DNA of 64,000 nt from Mycobacterium colombiense. Its GTDB lineage: Bacteria > Actinomycetota > Actinomycetes > Mycobacteriales > Mycobacteriaceae. Positions 28,888 to 39,331 of this stretch are shown one piece after another (the first letter of the stretch is position 1; each line of letters starts with the position of its first letter). The notes below the pieces were generated by a model. It had not been told where the DNA came from. It was given only the letters and a program-made list of their open reading frames with translations, and made no database searches. The stretch covers positions 1-64,000 of the forward strand of contig NZ_QMEU01000003.1 of the NCBI RefSeq assembly GCF_003284975.1, written 5' to 3'. The translations under genes and the position numbers were made by a program.

Positions 28888-29997
28888 ATGCGGGGGACGC
28901 TGCGGCTGGTCGCCGGTACGGCGTCGCTGGCGGCCGGAAGCTGGCTGGTGCGAGCGCTGCACGGTGCGCCGGACGCGCTCGGTGCCCACCCCGCCTCGAT
29001 CGCCGAGGTGACGGCTGGGTCGCCGAACTACCGCGACGGCGCCTTCGTCAACCTCGAGCCCCCCTCGGAAGCCAGGATGGACCGCGAGCAATTGCGGCTG
29101 GTCGCCTGGGAGCTGATCGGGAACCGGGGCGGCAGCCGGCCGAAGGGGCCGATCCCGCTGGCGTCGCCGGGAATCCTCGACGCCGACCCGAGTCGGCTGG
29201 CCGTCAGCTGGTTCGGCCACTCCACGGCGCTGCTGGAGATCGACGGCTACCGGGTGCTCACCGACCCGGTATGGAGCGACCGGTGTTCGCCGTCCGACGT
29301 CGTCGGCCCGCAGCGGTTGCACCCGCCGCCGATCCAACTCGAGGCGCTGCCCGCCATCGATGCAGTGGTGATCAGCCATGACCATTACGACCACCTCGAC
29401 ATCGACACGGTCCAGGCGCTGGCCCGCACCCAGCGGGCCCCGTTCTTCGTGCCGCTCGGCATCGGGGCCCACCTGCGCAGGTGGGGGGTACCCGAGCACC
29501 GCATCGTCGAGCTCGACTGGCACCAGAGCGCCAAGGTCGACGAGCTCACGGTGGTTTGCGTACCGGCGCGGCACTTTTCGGGACGCTTTCTGGACCGCAA
29601 CACAACGCTGTGGGCGTCGTGGGCGTTCGTCGGGCCCACCCATCGCGCGTACTTCGGCGGCGACACCGGCTACACCAAGAGCTTCGCGCAGATCGGCGCC
29701 GACCACGGACCGTTCGACGTGACCCTACTGCCCATCGGGGCCTACAACACGGCATGGCCCGACGTGCACATGAACCCCGAGGAGGCGGTGCGGGCGCACC
29801 TGGACGTCACCGACGGTGGGCTGCTGGTCCCGATTCATTGGGGCACTTTCCGGTTGGCCCCCCACCCGTGGGCGGAACCGGTTGAGCGCCTGCTCGCCGC
29901 CGCGGGACCCGAGGGCGTGAACGTGGCGGTGCCGCTGCCCGGTCAACGCATCGATCCCGCGACGCCGGGGGAATCCGATCCCTGGTGGCGGCTGTAG
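28888..29997 (+). CDS. MBL-fold metallohydrolase, NAPE-PLD-like (Rv0906-like)
   Basis: A 369-residue metallo-beta-lactamase-fold hydrolase. The metal ligands are in SHDHYDHLD, with further ligands in PARHFSGR, YFGGDTGY and PIHWGTF. The early block WFGHSTALLEIDGYRVLTDPVWSDR is typical of the NAPE-PLD/UlaG branch, which cleaves phosphodiester or related bonds. An N-terminal hydrophobic stretch may be a membrane anchor. It follows echA6 by five bases. Confidence 0.88.
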   Translation: MRGTLRLVAGTASLAAGSWLVRALHGAPDALGAHPASIAEVTAGSPNYRDGAFVNLEPPSEARMDREQLRLVAWELIGNRGGSRPKGPIPLASPGILDADPSRLAVSWFGHSTALLEIDGYRVLTDPVWSDRCSPSDVVGPQRLHPPPIQLEALPAIDAVVISHDHYDHLDIDTVQALARTQRAPFFVPLGIGAHLRRWGVPEHRIVELDWHQSAKVDELTVVCVPARHFSGRFLDRNTTLWASWAFVGPTHRAYFGGDTGYTKSFAQIGADHGPFDVTLLPIGAYNTAWPDVHMNPEEAVRAHLDVTDGGLLVPIHWGTFRLAPHPWAEPVERLLAAAGPEGVNVAVPLPGQRIDPATPGESDPWWRL

Positions 29998-30037
29998 GTT
30001 CCCGCGGCGCGCATCGTCACCGCGTTAGGGTGCGCGG

Positions 30038-31630
30038 GTGACCACACGCGCGGCCATGGCCGCCATCGCCGCGGCGGTGCTCGGGCTGACGGGTTGCGGT
30101 TCCGGCCAGCCGACCGCCGGGCCGCCGTCCACACTGTCCGACGTCCCGCCCAACCAGGTCTTCGGCGTATCGATCCCCGCCGGCCGCATCGACGAGGCCG
30201 TCGCCAAGGTTGACGGACTGGTCGGCGACCTGATGAAAGGCAGCGGCATCCCCGGAATGGCCGTGGCCATTGTGCACCGCGGGAAGGTGTTGTATGCCAA
30301 AGGTTTTGGTATCAGGGACGTCAGCAAGGGGCAGGGTCAGGACAACAGGGTGGACGCCGACACCGTCTTCCAGTTGGCGTCGGTGTCCAAATCGGTCGGC
30401 GCGACCGTGATCGCGCACGAAGTCAGCGATAACGTCGTCGCCTGGGACACGCCCGTCGCAGCCAAGCTGCCGTGGTTCACGCTGAGCGATCCCTTTGTCA
30501 CCGGCCATGTGACCGTCGGCGACCTGTATGCGCATCGCTCGGGGCTGCCCGACCACGCCGGTGACAAGCTCGAAGACCTGGGCTACAACCGTCGGCAAAC
30601 GCTCGAGCGGCTCAAGTACCTGCCGCTGGACCCGTTCCGAATCAGCTACGCCTACACCAACTATGGGATCACCGCCGCGGCGCAGGCGGTGGCGGCCGCG
30701 GCGGGCAAGCCGTGGGAGGACCTGTCCGACGATGTGCTCTACCGCCCGCTGGGCATGACGTCGACCAGTTCACGGTTCGCCGATTTCCTGGCGCGGCCCA
30801 ACCATGCGGTCAACCACATCAAGATCGACGGCACGTGGCAGGCCCGGTTCCAGCGTGACCCCGATGCCCAGTCGCCCGCGGGCGGCGTCAGCTCATCGGT
30901 GAACGACATGGCCCGCTGGCTGATGATGTTGCTGGGCAACGGAACCTACGACGGCCGGCGGATCACCTCACCGGAAGCGCTGCTGCCCGCCATCAGCCCG
31001 CAGGTGGTGTCGGCGCCCGCGAAAACTCCGCCGGCGCGCACCGGGTTTTACGGATACGGCTTCAACTCCTCGGTGGATTCCTCGGGACGCACCGAGTACA
31101 GCCATTCGGGCGCTTTCGATCTGGGCGCGGCGACCAACTTCGTCGCGCTGCCCGCCGAGGATTTGGGCATCATCGCGCTGACCAACGCCGCGCCCTACGG
31201 CATCCCGGAAACGCTGACCGCCGAATTCATGGACCTCGTCCAGTACGGCCACATCCGCGAGGACTGGGGGTCCCTGTACAACAAGGCGATCGGCTGGCTG
31301 AACAACCCGCTGGGCTCACTGGTGGGCAAGCGACCCCCGGCCAACCCCGCACCGGCCAGACCGCTCGGCGAATACGCCGGCGTCTACGCCAGCGACTATT
31401 GGGGGCCGGCCGTCGTCACCGAACGCGACGGCGCGCTGCAACTCGCGATGGGTCCGAAGAACCGGACCCTCACCCTCACCCACTGGGACGGCGACACCTT
31501 CACCTTCGGCCTGACCGACGAAAACGCCCCACCCGGAACGATTTCCAAGGCTACATTTTCTGGTTCGCCGACGCCTTCGCTGAACTTGGAATACTACGAC
31601 TCCGACAAGCTGGGGACCTTCACGCGATGA
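30038..31630 (+). CDS. Lipoprotein serine hydrolase (class C beta-lactamase/DD-peptidase fold, Rv0907-like)
   Basis: A 530-residue exported hydrolase. The N-terminus has a signal peptide with lipobox LTGC (C20). The serine-hydrolase triad motifs are S115-V-S-K118, Y206-T-N208, and an HSGAFD-type third motif. A C-terminal beta-rich domain follows after about residue 420. Proteins of this kind act on beta-lactams, peptidoglycan peptides or esters; the substrate is not predictable. Start GTG 30038. Its stop overlaps the ctpE start by ATGA. Confidence 0.9.
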   Translation: MTTRAAMAAIAAAVLGLTGCGSGQPTAGPPSTLSDVPPNQVFGVSIPAGRIDEAVAKVDGLVGDLMKGSGIPGMAVAIVHRGKVLYAKGFGIRDVSKGQGQDNRVDADTVFQLASVSKSVGATVIAHEVSDNVVAWDTPVAAKLPWFTLSDPFVTGHVTVGDLYAHRSGLPDHAGDKLEDLGYNRRQTLERLKYLPLDPFRISYAYTNYGITAAAQAVAAAAGKPWEDLSDDVLYRPLGMTSTSSRFADFLARPNHAVNHIKIDGTWQARFQRDPDAQSPAGGVSSSVNDMARWLMMLLGNGTYDGRRITSPEALLPAISPQVVSAPAKTPPARTGFYGYGFNSSVDSSGRTEYSHSGAFDLGAATNFVALPAEDLGIIALTNAAPYGIPETLTAEFMDLVQYGHIREDWGSLYNKAIGWLNNPLGSLVGKRPPANPAPARPLGEYAGVYASDYWGPAVVTERDGALQLAMGPKNRTLTLTHWDGDTFTFGLTDENAPPGTISKATFSGSPTPSLNLEYYDSDKLGTFTR

Positions 31631-34017
31631 CTCTCGCCGCTACGTCTGGCCTGACCGACGCCGAAGTGGCGCAGCGGGTGGCCGACGGCAAGACGAACGC
31701 GGTGCGCGAACGCGCCACGCGCAGCATCGCCGACATCGTGCGCGCCAACGTCTTCACCCGGATCAACGCGATCCTGGGGGTGCTGCTGCTGATCGTGCTG
31801 GCGACCGGTTCGCTGATCAACGGCATGTTCGGGCTGCTGATCATCGCCAACAGTGTCGTCGGCATGGTTCAGGAGATCCGGGCCAAGCAGACCCTGGACA
31901 AGCTTGCGATCGTCGGGCAGGCGAAACCTTTGGTGCGCAGGCAATCCGGCACCCGGGCGGTGCCGCCCGCCGAGGTGGTGCTGGACGACATCATCGAGCT
32001 GGGCCCCGGGGATCAGGTCGTCGTCGACGGCGAGATCGTCGAGGAGGCGAACCTGGAAGTCGACGAGTCGCTGCTGACCGGTGAGGCCGACCCCATCGCC
32101 AAGACCGTCGGCGACGCGGTGCTGTCGGGCAGTTTCGTCGTCGCGGGCAGCGGCGTTTACCGCGCCACCAAGGTCGGACCGGACGCCTATGCGACCAGGC
32201 TCGCCGAGGAGGCCAGCAAGTTCACCCTGGTGAAATCCGAACTGCGCAACGGCATCAACCGCATCCTGCAGTTCATCACCTACCTCTTGGTGCCCGCCGG
32301 TCTGCTCACCATCTACACCCAGTTGTTCACCACCACGCACACCGGCTGGCGGCAGGCCGTGCTGCGCACCGTCGGCGCGCTGGTGCCCATGGTCCCCGAG
32401 GGGCTGGTGCTGCTGACGTCGGTCGCGTTCGCGGTCGGGGTGGTCCGGCTCGGTCAGCGCCGCTGCCTGGTGCAGGAGCTGCCCGCCATCGAGGGACTCG
32501 CGCGGGTCGACGTGGTCTGCGCGGACAAGACCGGCACCCTGACCGAAAGCGGCATGCGGGTCGCGCGGGTCGACGAACTCGACGAACCGGGGCAGCGCCC
32601 GCCCATCGCCGACGTGCTGGCGTCGTTGGCCGCCCAGGACCCGCGACCCAACGCGAGCATGCGGGCGATCGCCGAGACCTACAGCGAGCCACCCGGCTGG
32701 ACCGCCACGGCGACAGCGCCTTTCAAGTCGGCCACCAAGTGGAGCGGTGTGTCCTTCGCCGACCACGGCAACTGGGTGCTGGGAGCGCCGGACGTGCTGC
32801 TCGAGCCGGGATCGGCGGCCGCCGAACAGGCCGAGCGGATCGGCGCGCAGGGGATGCGGGTTTTGCTGGTCGCCGCCGGCGACGTCGCCGTCGACCACCC
32901 GGACGCGCCGGGCCGCGTCACCCCCGTCGCGCTGGTAATCCTCGAACAGAAGGTGCGACCGGACGCCCGCGAGACGCTGGATTACTTTGCCGGGCAAGGT
33001 GTTTCGGTCAAGGTGCTGTCCGGCGACAACGCTGTGTCGGTCGGGGCCGTCGCCGGCAAGCTCGGGCTGCACGGCGAGACGATGGACGCGCGCCAATTGC
33101 CGTCGGAGCCGGCACCATTGGCCGACGCGCTGGAATCCCACACCACGTTCGGTCGGGTCCGGCCGGACCAGAAACGCGCCATCGTGCACGCCCTGCAGTC
33201 GCATGGCCATGCCGTGGCGATGACCGGTGACGGTGTCAACGACGTGCTGGCCCTCAAGGACGCCGACATCGGCGTCGCGATGGGCTCCGGCAGCCCGGCG
33301 TCTCGCGCCGTCGCCCAGATCGTCCTGCTGGACAACAGGTTTGCCACGCTGCCCTACGTCGTCGGTGAGGGGCGCCGGGTGATCGGCAACATCGAGCGCG
33401 TCGCCAACCTGTTCCTGACCAAGACGGTGTACTCGGTGCTGCTGGCCTTGCTGGTGGGCATCGAATGCCTGCTCGCCAAACCCCTTAATGCCGACCCGCT
33501 GCTGTATCCGTTCCAACCCATCCACGTCACCATCGCGGCCTGGTTCACCATCGGCATACCGTCGTTCATCCTGTCGCTGGCGCCCAACAACGAACGGGCC
33601 CACTCGGGTTTCGTGCGCCGGGTGCTCACCTCCGCGCTGCCCTGCGGGCTGATCGTCGGCGCCGCGACGTTCGCGTCCTACCTGCTGGCCTATCACGGCC
33701 GCCACGCCACCTACGTCCAACAGGATCAGGCGTCGACCGCGGCGCTGATCACGCTGCTGATGACGGCGCTGTGGGTGCTGGCGGTGGTGGCCCGCCCCTA
33801 CCAGTGGTGGCGGGTGGCGCTGGTAATCGCTTCGGGCCTGGCCTATGTGGTGATTTTCAGCCTGCCGCTGGCGCGCAAAGCGTTCCTGCTCGACCCCTCC
33901 AATGTCGCGGTGACCGCCACGGCGCTGGGGGTCGGCGTGCTGGGCGCGGCCGCGATCGAGGCCACGTGGTGGATCAGGGCCAAAGTGCTGGGCGTGCAGC
34001 CGCGATTGTGGCGCTGA
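31627..34017 (+). CDS. ctpE: P-type calcium-transporting ATPase CtpE
   Basis: A 796-residue P-type ATPase. The phosphorylated Asp is D300 in [12 protein letters not shown]; the actuator motif is LLTGEADPI; the hinge is [21 protein letters not shown]. About ten membrane segments are split around the catalytic domains, with [10 protein letters not shown] in the M4-equivalent region. CtpE takes up calcium and supports cell-surface integrity in mycobacteria. The ATG at 31627 (ATGA overlap) gives the same size as Rv0908. Confidence 0.95.
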   Translation: MTLAATSGLTDAEVAQRVADGKTNAVRERATRSIADIVRANVFTRINAILGVLLLIVLATGSLINGMFGLLIIANSVVGMVQEIRAKQTLDKLAIVGQAKPLVRRQSGTRAVPPAEVVLDDIIELGPGDQVVVDGEIVEEANLEVDESLLTGEADPIAKTVGDAVLSGSFVVAGSGVYRATKVGPDAYATRLAEEASKFTLVKSELRNGINRILQFITYLLVPAGLLTIYTQLFTTTHTGWRQAVLRTVGALVPMVPEGLVLLTSVAFAVGVVRLGQRRCLVQELPAIEGLARVDVVCADKTGTLTESGMRVARVDELDEPGQRPPIADVLASLAAQDPRPNASMRAIAETYSEPPGWTATATAPFKSATKWSGVSFADHGNWVLGAPDVLLEPGSAAAEQAERIGAQGMRVLLVAAGDVAVDHPDAPGRVTPVALVILEQKVRPDARETLDYFAGQGVSVKVLSGDNAVSVGAVAGKLGLHGETMDARQLPSEPAPLADALESHTTFGRVRPDQKRAIVHALQSHGHAVAMTGDGVNDVLALKDADIGVAMGSGSPASRAVAQIVLLDNRFATLPYVVGEGRRVIGNIERVANLFLTKTVYSVLLALLVGIECLLAKPLNADPLLYPFQPIHVTIAAWFTIGIPSFILSLAPNNERAHSGFVRRVLTSALPCGLIVGAATFASYLLAYHGRHATYVQQDQASTAALITLLMTALWVLAVVARPYQWWRVALVIASGLAYVVIFSLPLARKAFLLDPSNVAVTATALGVGVLGAAAIEATWWIRAKVLGVQPRLWR

Positions 34018-34082
34018 GAGCGCCGAACTCACCGCAGGGCGTCGTCACCGGCCAAGTACGATGCCGGGAAAAGGGAGGGCGC

Positions 34083-34271
34083 ATGGGATTCCTGGACAAG
34101 GCGAAGGACCTGTTGTCGCAGAACGCCGACAAGGTCGAAATGGCGATCGACAAGGCCGGCGAGTTCGTCGACGACAAGACGCAGGGCAAGTACACCGACA
34201 CCATCCACCAGGTGCAGGAGCAGGCCAAGAAGGCCGCCGGCACCGCGGACACCGGCGACCAGCAGAACTGA
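34083..34271 (+). CDS. Putative antitoxin (Rv0909-like)
   Basis: A 62-residue, charged, helical protein ([20 protein letters not shown]...) with repeated Lys/Asp heptads and an acidic Gln-rich end. Rv0909/Rv0910 of M. tuberculosis are a proposed toxin-antitoxin pair, and the gene order with a three-base gap is kept here. The role as antitoxin is inherited from that proposal. GGAAAAGGGAGG precedes the ATG. Confidence 0.8.
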   Translation: MGFLDKAKDLLSQNADKVEMAIDKAGEFVDDKTQGKYTDTIHQVQEQAKKAAGTADTGDQQN

Positions 34272-34274
34272 GCA

Positions 34275-34748
34275 ATGGCCAAGCTTTCCGGATCCATCGA
34301 TGTCCCGCTGCCACCCGAGGTGGCCTGGCAGCACGCCTCTGACCTGTCCCGGTACAAGGACTGGCTGACCATTCACCGGGTGTGGCGCAGCACCTTGCCC
34401 GACGAGATCGAAAAGGGCACGGTCGTCGAGTCGATCGTCGAGGTCAAGGGCATGTACAACCGGATCAAATGGACGGTGGTGCGCTACAAGCCGCCCGAGG
34501 GCATGACGCTCAACGGCGACGGCGTCGGCGGGGTCAAGGTCAAGCTGATGGCCAAGATCGCGCCCAAGGACGACGGCTCCGTCGTCAGCTTCGACGTGCA
34601 CCTGGGCGGCCCGGCGCTGTTCGGGCCGATCGGCATGATCGTCGCCGCCGCCCTGCGGGGCGACATCGACCGGTCGCTGGAGAACTTCGTCACGGTGTTC
34701 ACCCGATCCGACCCCAGCACAAACGGCGACGGCAGGGCGCACGGCTGA
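34275..34748 (+). CDS. SRPBCC-family protein, putative toxin (Rv0910-like)
   Basis: A 157-residue START-like protein: N-terminal strand SGSIDVPLPPEVAWQHASDLSRYKDWL, middle VKGMYNRIKWTVVRYKPPEGM, C-terminal helix GDIDRSLENFVTVFTR. It is paired with the upstream small antitoxin-like gene. Rv0910 was reported as toxic in a genome-wide toxin-antitoxin screen; the fold suggests lipid or ligand binding, so the toxin label is tentative. Confidence 0.82.
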   Translation: MAKLSGSIDVPLPPEVAWQHASDLSRYKDWLTIHRVWRSTLPDEIEKGTVVESIVEVKGMYNRIKWTVVRYKPPEGMTLNGDGVGGVKVKLMAKIAPKDDGSVVSFDVHLGGPALFGPIGMIVAAALRGDIDRSLENFVTVFTRSDPSTNGDGRAHG

Positions 34749-34831
34749 TCGCCGATGAGTTTTCGGCTAGGCGGCAGTCGATCAGGGTGACGCCCCCTCG
34801 TCCGGGGGCCAGACGCCCCAAGGAGGTCACC

Positions 34832-35599
34832 GTGCCCACCCGTGACAGCGCGCCGCTGGGCGCTCCCTGTTGGATCGACCTGACCACATCCGACGTGGCC
34901 CGTGCCCAGGAGTTCTACGGCGCGGTCTTCGGCTGGACGTTCGAAGCCGCCGGTCCCGAGTACCACGGATACGTCAACGCCGCCAAGGACGACCATAAGG
35001 TCGCCGGCCTGATGGCCAATCGGCCCGAAGCTGGGTCACCGGACCACTGGACCACCTATTTCCACACCGCCGACCTCGACGCCACGCTGTCCGCGGTGAC
35101 CGGCGCCGGTGGGTCGGTGTGCATGGCGATCGAGGTGCCCGCGAAGGGCCACATGGCCGTGGCGACCGACCCAACCGGCGCGGTGTTCGGCTTGTGGCAG
35201 CCGCTGGAGCACCGTGGTTTCGAACTGATCGGGGCGCCCGGCAGTCCGGTCTGGCACCAGCTGACCACACGCGGCTACGGCGCGGCCCTCGACTTCTACC
35301 GCGACGTGCTCGGATGGCAGACCGAGTCGGTTTCCGATACAGACGAATTCCGCTACAGCACTGCACGGTTCGGCGATGAGGAGCTGATCGGCGTGATGGA
35401 CGGCGCAGCTTTGCCGGAGGAGATTCCGCCGAACTGGGTGATCTTCTTCGGCGCCGAGGATGTCGACAAGACGCTGCGGGTGATCGCCGACCACGGCGGC
35501 GCGGTGGTGCGAGACGCCGAGGACACCCCGTACGGACGGCTGGCCGCCGCGAGCGATCCGACGGGTGTGATCTTCAACCTGTCCTCGCTGCCGACCTAG
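34832..35599 (+). CDS. Two-domain VOC/glyoxalase protein (Rv0911-like)
   Basis: A 255-residue protein made of two vicinal-oxygen-chelate modules: residues 10-120 (PCWIDLTTSDVARAQEFYGAVFGW, DPTGAVFGLWQP) and 130-250 (VWHQLTTRGYGAALDFYRDVLGW, DPTGVIFNLSSLP). Such tandem modules form one metal site or a ligand pocket. AGGAGG at 34821-34826 supports the GTG start at 34832. The substrate is unknown. Confidence 0.9.
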   Translation: MPTRDSAPLGAPCWIDLTTSDVARAQEFYGAVFGWTFEAAGPEYHGYVNAAKDDHKVAGLMANRPEAGSPDHWTTYFHTADLDATLSAVTGAGGSVCMAIEVPAKGHMAVATDPTGAVFGLWQPLEHRGFELIGAPGSPVWHQLTTRGYGAALDFYRDVLGWQTESVSDTDEFRYSTARFGDEELIGVMDGAALPEEIPPNWVIFFGAEDVDKTLRVIADHGGAVVRDAEDTPYGRLAAASDPTGVIFNLSSLPT

Positions 35600-35668
35600 C
35601 GGTCCAAGTGCGGCGAGCCGCACGCGCGCTCACGCGGCCCGGTGCCGCAGTCCGTTAATCTCGCTAGC

Positions 35669-36103
35669 ATGACTCGCCGACTCCGTCCCGGTTGGCTGGT
35701 GGCGTTTTTCGCCGTGGTGGTGTCGGCCAGCGCATGGCTGCCGTGGCTGAGGACGAACGTGAACGGCGGGGGCTGGGCCAACGCCATCGGCGGCGCCCAC
35801 GGCAACCTGGAACTGCCGCGGGGATTCGGCGCGGGCCAGCTCATCGTGCTGTTGGCCTCTTCGCTGCTGGTGGTCGGCGCGATGATCGGTCGTGGCCTCT
35901 CGGTGAAGGTGGCTTCGGTTGCCGCCCTGCTGGTTTCGTCGCTGTTGGTGGCGCTCACGGTGTGGTATTACAAGATCAACGTCAGCCCGCCGGTGTCGGC
36001 CGAATACGGCCTCTATGTCGGGGCGGGCGCTGCCGTCTGCGCGGTGGCGTGCTCGCTGGTGGCCGTCATCGCGGCGCTGGCCTCCGGCCGGCCCGGCCGC
36101 TGA
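35669..36103 (+). CDS. Four-helix membrane protein (Rv0912-like)
   Basis: A 144-residue membrane protein. Helices lie at about 9-28, 58-75, 83-102 and 113-138, with an extracytoplasmic loop RTNVNGGGWANAIGGAHGN that is typical of actinobacterial homologues. The function is unknown. It ends five bases before the convergent VOC gene. Confidence 0.82.
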   Translation: MTRRLRPGWLVAFFAVVVSASAWLPWLRTNVNGGGWANAIGGAHGNLELPRGFGAGQLIVLLASSLLVVGAMIGRGLSVKVASVAALLVSSLLVALTVWYYKINVSPPVSAEYGLYVGAGAAVCAVACSLVAVIAALASGRPGR

Positions 36104-36107
36104 ACCG

Positions 36108-36584
36108 TCAGGCCGACGGGAATTCGTGCTTGCCCGAACTGGCGCTGTGGTCGGGCTCGTTGACACCGAACACGAAGGGCGCGAACACGATCTCGCGACC
36201 GTCCGGGTCGCGGAAGGTGACCGCACCGGTGGCCGCCCAATAGGGGTGCTGTTCGACAGGCGACGTCCCGGCCGCTAGAAGACGGGCGATCGCGGCCTGT
36301 TGGGCCCGCTTGTCGGGGAAGTACAGGCACAGCTGCTCGTGCTGGTCCACAGCGATGGGCTCGGGCGATTCGACGATCTCCAGCGTCAGGTTCCAGCTGG
36401 GCAGTCCGAAAATGGCGCCGTTGTTGCCGTAGCTTCCCTCGAAAGTCTCATAGAGCGGCAGCCCCACTAGTTCACGGTAAAACCGCACCGTCTCAGAGAA
36501 ATTCGACGACCGGCGAGCGAAACGCAGACCGCCGATTGAGGCCAGCTGTGCGGGCCAGTGCGTCATCCGGCGGCGATGCGGCAT
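36108..36584 (-). CDS. VOC-family protein (glyoxalase/bleomycin-resistance fold)
   Basis: A 158-residue single VOC domain: LRFARRSSNFSETVRFYRELVGLPLYETFEGSYG in the first half, YWAATGAVTFRDPDGREIVFAPFVFG in the second, which carries a canonical DPDG turn and metal-ligand Glu. It starts three bases after the carotenoid-oxygenase stop, so it is the third gene of a thiolase/dioxygenase operon. ATG 36566 is a shorter alternative start. Confidence 0.82.
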   Translation of the reverse strand: MPHRRRMTHWPAQLASIGGLRFARRSSNFSETVRFYRELVGLPLYETFEGSYGNNGAIFGLPSWNLTLEIVESPEPIAVDQHEQLCLYFPDKRAQQAAIARLLAAGTSPVEQHPYWAATGAVTFRDPDGREIVFAPFVFGVNEPDHSASSGKHEFPSA

Positions 36585-36586
36585 CG

Positions 36587-38101
36587 TCACAGCCCAATCG
36601 CGGCGGCCGCCGACTCCATGGTGCGCCAGTGCCGCAGCTGTGTTCCGGGCGCCCACGTCGAATGGGTGCCGCTGGAGATGCGCTCGGGCAGTTGCAGTTT
36701 GCACACCGGGCCGTCGCCGACCCGGGCGGCGTCGAACACCAGGCAATAGGAGGCGTCGGCGGTCATATCGGTGGTGAGGGTGAGCAGGTAGCCGTCGTCT
36801 TCGCCGATGGCGCCCGCGCGCGGCGCCATCGCGGTCTCGCTGCCGTAGACGCCATCGCCGAAGGCGAACTTCTCCTCGTGCCCGGTGCGCAAGTCGTGTT
36901 TGACCAGACCGTCGAACAAGAACCAGCCGGGCTTGCCGGTGGCGGCGTAGGTGTAGCGGTAGTCGCCGCCCGCGTGCTCGGGATTGATGGTGCCGAACTC
37001 GGTGATGGACTCCGAGAGCCGCTCTTCTCGCACCGCGCCGGTCACCAGGTTGAAGCGCCACCGATGCAGCCGGGCCTGCAGGCGATCCAGTGCGAGGAAG
37101 CGAAACAGCTTCTCCCACTTGGTCCCTCCGGTATCCAGGGGAGACGGATCGCCCTCGAAGAATCCGTCGAGCACGATCTCGTCGCCGACTTCGTAGGCGT
37201 TGGTGAAGTGCAGCACGAACGTCGGGTCGGCCTCGAACCAGCGAATGTCTCCGGTGCCGCCGCGGCGGGGAATCACCGCGAATCGCGACGGCATGTCGGG
37301 ATAGAAGCGGGGCAGATGCACGTCGTGTGCGAGCAGCTGAGGATCCCAGAACAGCGGGAAATCGTTGAGGATGGCGTAGTTTTCAGTGAACGCCATGTCG
37401 TGGGGGAGCCGCGGCCCGGGCAGCGGGATGTCGACATAGTGTGCGAGCTCGTTGCGCTCGTCGACGACGCCGTAACGCATGTACGGCTCTTGCTTACTGT
37501 AGTTGAAGAACAGTAGTTCGCCGGTTCTGTTGTCTACCTTGGGATGTGCGGACACCCCCCAGTCGGCCGGGAAGCCGCCGTTCCAGGACTCCTTGCCGAG
37601 GGTGTCGGCCGTGTACGGGTCGATCCGGTACAGGTCACCGCACTGGTAGAAACTGGTCAGCGCGACCCCGCGGTGGACGATGACGTCCGTGCTAGACGCG
37701 TCCTTCATCTGGGTGCGCGCGCCCCACCCTTTCTCGCGGCGCGCAAGCTGGACGGGCTCGGCCAGACCCGGCCACAGCGGTTCGCCGGCCTCGTTCTCGG
37801 CGAGAAAACCGTCGGTGCGGATGAATCTGTTGCGGTAAAAGGCCTTTCCGTCGCGGAAGCCGACCACGTGCATCATGCCGTCGCCGTCGAACGGGTGGTA
37901 GGTCTTGAGTGCGGGGTGGAGCGGGTTCTCGGTGTTGCGCAGGTAGACGCCGTCCAGGTCGCGGGGGATCTCACCCTCGACGGCGACGAGGTCGTCGGCG
38001 TCCCACTCGGTGGTCTGGGGGCGCCATGGCCCGGTTCGGTAGGGGTGATCGTCGTCTTCGGGCAGGGTTGTCAGGAACTTGCCGACGATTTCAACATCCA
38101 T
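36587..38101 (-). CDS. Carotenoid-cleavage dioxygenase (Rv0913c-like)
   Basis: A 504-residue seven-bladed propeller oxygenase. The four iron-binding His can be placed in SAHPKVD, PHDMAFTENYAIL, LHFTNAYE and the C-terminal GTHSTW. The substrate motif DGDGMMHVVGFRDGKAFYRNRFIRT is typical of the family. These Fe(II) enzymes cut conjugated or stilbene-like double bonds; the natural substrate in mycobacteria is unsettled. It lies three bases downstream of the thiolase gene. Confidence 0.93.
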   Translation of the reverse strand: MDVEIVGKFLTTLPEDDDHPYRTGPWRPQTTEWDADDLVAVEGEIPRDLDGVYLRNTENPLHPALKTYHPFDGDGMMHVVGFRDGKAFYRNRFIRTDGFLAENEAGEPLWPGLAEPVQLARREKGWGARTQMKDASSTDVIVHRGVALTSFYQCGDLYRIDPYTADTLGKESWNGGFPADWGVSAHPKVDNRTGELLFFNYSKQEPYMRYGVVDERNELAHYVDIPLPGPRLPHDMAFTENYAILNDFPLFWDPQLLAHDVHLPRFYPDMPSRFAVIPRRGGTGDIRWFEADPTFVLHFTNAYEVGDEIVLDGFFEGDPSPLDTGGTKWEKLFRFLALDRLQARLHRWRFNLVTGAVREERLSESITEFGTINPEHAGGDYRYTYAATGKPGWFLFDGLVKHDLRTGHEEKFAFGDGVYGSETAMAPRAGAIGEDDGYLLTLTTDMTADASYCLVFDAARVGDGPVCKLQLPERISSGTHSTWAPGTQLRHWRTMESAAAAIGL

Positions 38102-38104
38102 GGC

Positions 38105-39331
38105 TCATGCGCCTTGGGTGCCGCTGACGACGAAACTGACTGTGGTGGCGGTACTTCCGCCGAAGTTCAGCGTGCCGAAGGTCTGCGCGCCGTCGACCTG
38201 ATACTCGCCGGCGGCGCCGCTGACCTGCTTGGCCGCGTCGAGCAGCATCCGCACGCCGGTCGCGCCGACCGGGTGTCCGCCGCCGATTAGCCCGCCGCTG
38301 GGGTTGATCGGCAGCCGGCCCCCGATCTCGATCTCGCCGTTCTCGATGGCCTTCCACGATTCACCCGGACCGGTCAGCCCGAGGTGGTCGATGGCCAGGT
38401 ACTCGCTGGGGGTGAAGCAGTCGTGCACCTCGAATCCGTCCACGTCGTCGAGGCCGCGCCGCGCGCGGCGCAACGCATCGGCGACCGCGGCCCGTACGTG
38501 GGGCAGGACGTACGGGTCGCCGTCGGCGTGGTCCAGTTTCTGTCGCAGTCCCAGCCCGACTGTGTGGTGACCCCACCCGTCGATGCGCCCGATCGGGCGT
38601 GCATCGGGGTGCTCGCGCAGATAGGCGTCGCTGACGAGCACCAAACCCGCGCCGCCGTCGGTCATTTGGCTGCAGTCGAACCGCCGTAGCCGGCCTTCGG
38701 TGATCGGGTTGGTCGCGTCATCGTCGCCGATCGGGTCCGGGATGGTCCACTCGCGGGTCTGCGCGTTGGGGTTGCGCCGAGCGTTGGCGAAGTTGAGCTG
38801 TGCGATGGCTCGCAGGTGTGCGTCGTCCAGGCCGTACCGCCGGTCGTATTCGTCGGCCACTTGGGCGAACATGGACGGCCACAGGTAGCGGGCGTCGGCG
38901 CCCTCGTGTCCGGTCCACGCGGCGGCACCCAGATGCTGGGCGGCGGTGTCGCCGGGGACGGTCTTCTCCAGCTCGATGCCCACCACCAGTGCGGTGTCGT
39001 ATGCGCCCGATCGCAGATCGGCCATCGCCGCCAGCACCGCCACGCTGCCGGACGCGCACGCCGCTTCGTGCCGCGAGGCCGGGGTGTCCCACAGGCCGTC
39101 GCAAACCGTGGCCGGCATCGCCCCGAGGTGGCCCTGGCGGGCGAACATCTCACCGAAGGCGTTGCCGACGTGCACCACCTCGATGGCGACCGGATCGACC
39201 TTCGCCGCGGTGAGTGTGGCGTCGACGACCTCGACGGTCAGCGCGGCGAAGTCGCGGCCTTCCCTGGTCAGGTTGCGCGCGAAATCGCTTTGGTAACCAC
39301 CGAGAATCCACACACCGCGCGGCCCATCCAT
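38105..39331 (-). CDS. SCP2-type thiolase / lipid-transfer protein (Rv0914c-like)
   Basis: A 408-residue thiolase-fold protein with an intact nucleophile C92 in HEAACASGS, plus EVHDCFTPSEY and the C-terminal GGGHPVGATG His block. It should catalyse thiolytic or condensing acyl-CoA chemistry. It leads an operon with the carotenoid oxygenase and a VOC gene, suggesting that cleavage products enter acyl-CoA metabolism. This is the last gene of the block collinear with H37Rv. Confidence 0.9.
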   Translation of the reverse strand: MDGPRGVWILGGYQSDFARNLTREGRDFAALTVEVVDATLTAAKVDPVAIEVVHVGNAFGEMFARQGHLGAMPATVCDGLWDTPASRHEAACASGSVAVLAAMADLRSGAYDTALVVGIELEKTVPGDTAAQHLGAAAWTGHEGADARYLWPSMFAQVADEYDRRYGLDDAHLRAIAQLNFANARRNPNAQTREWTIPDPIGDDDATNPITEGRLRRFDCSQMTDGGAGLVLVSDAYLREHPDARPIGRIDGWGHHTVGLGLRQKLDHADGDPYVLPHVRAAVADALRRARRGLDDVDGFEVHDCFTPSEYLAIDHLGLTGPGESWKAIENGEIEIGGRLPINPSGGLIGGGHPVGATGVRMLLDAAKQVSGAAGEYQVDGAQTFGTLNFGGSTATTVSFVVSGTQGA

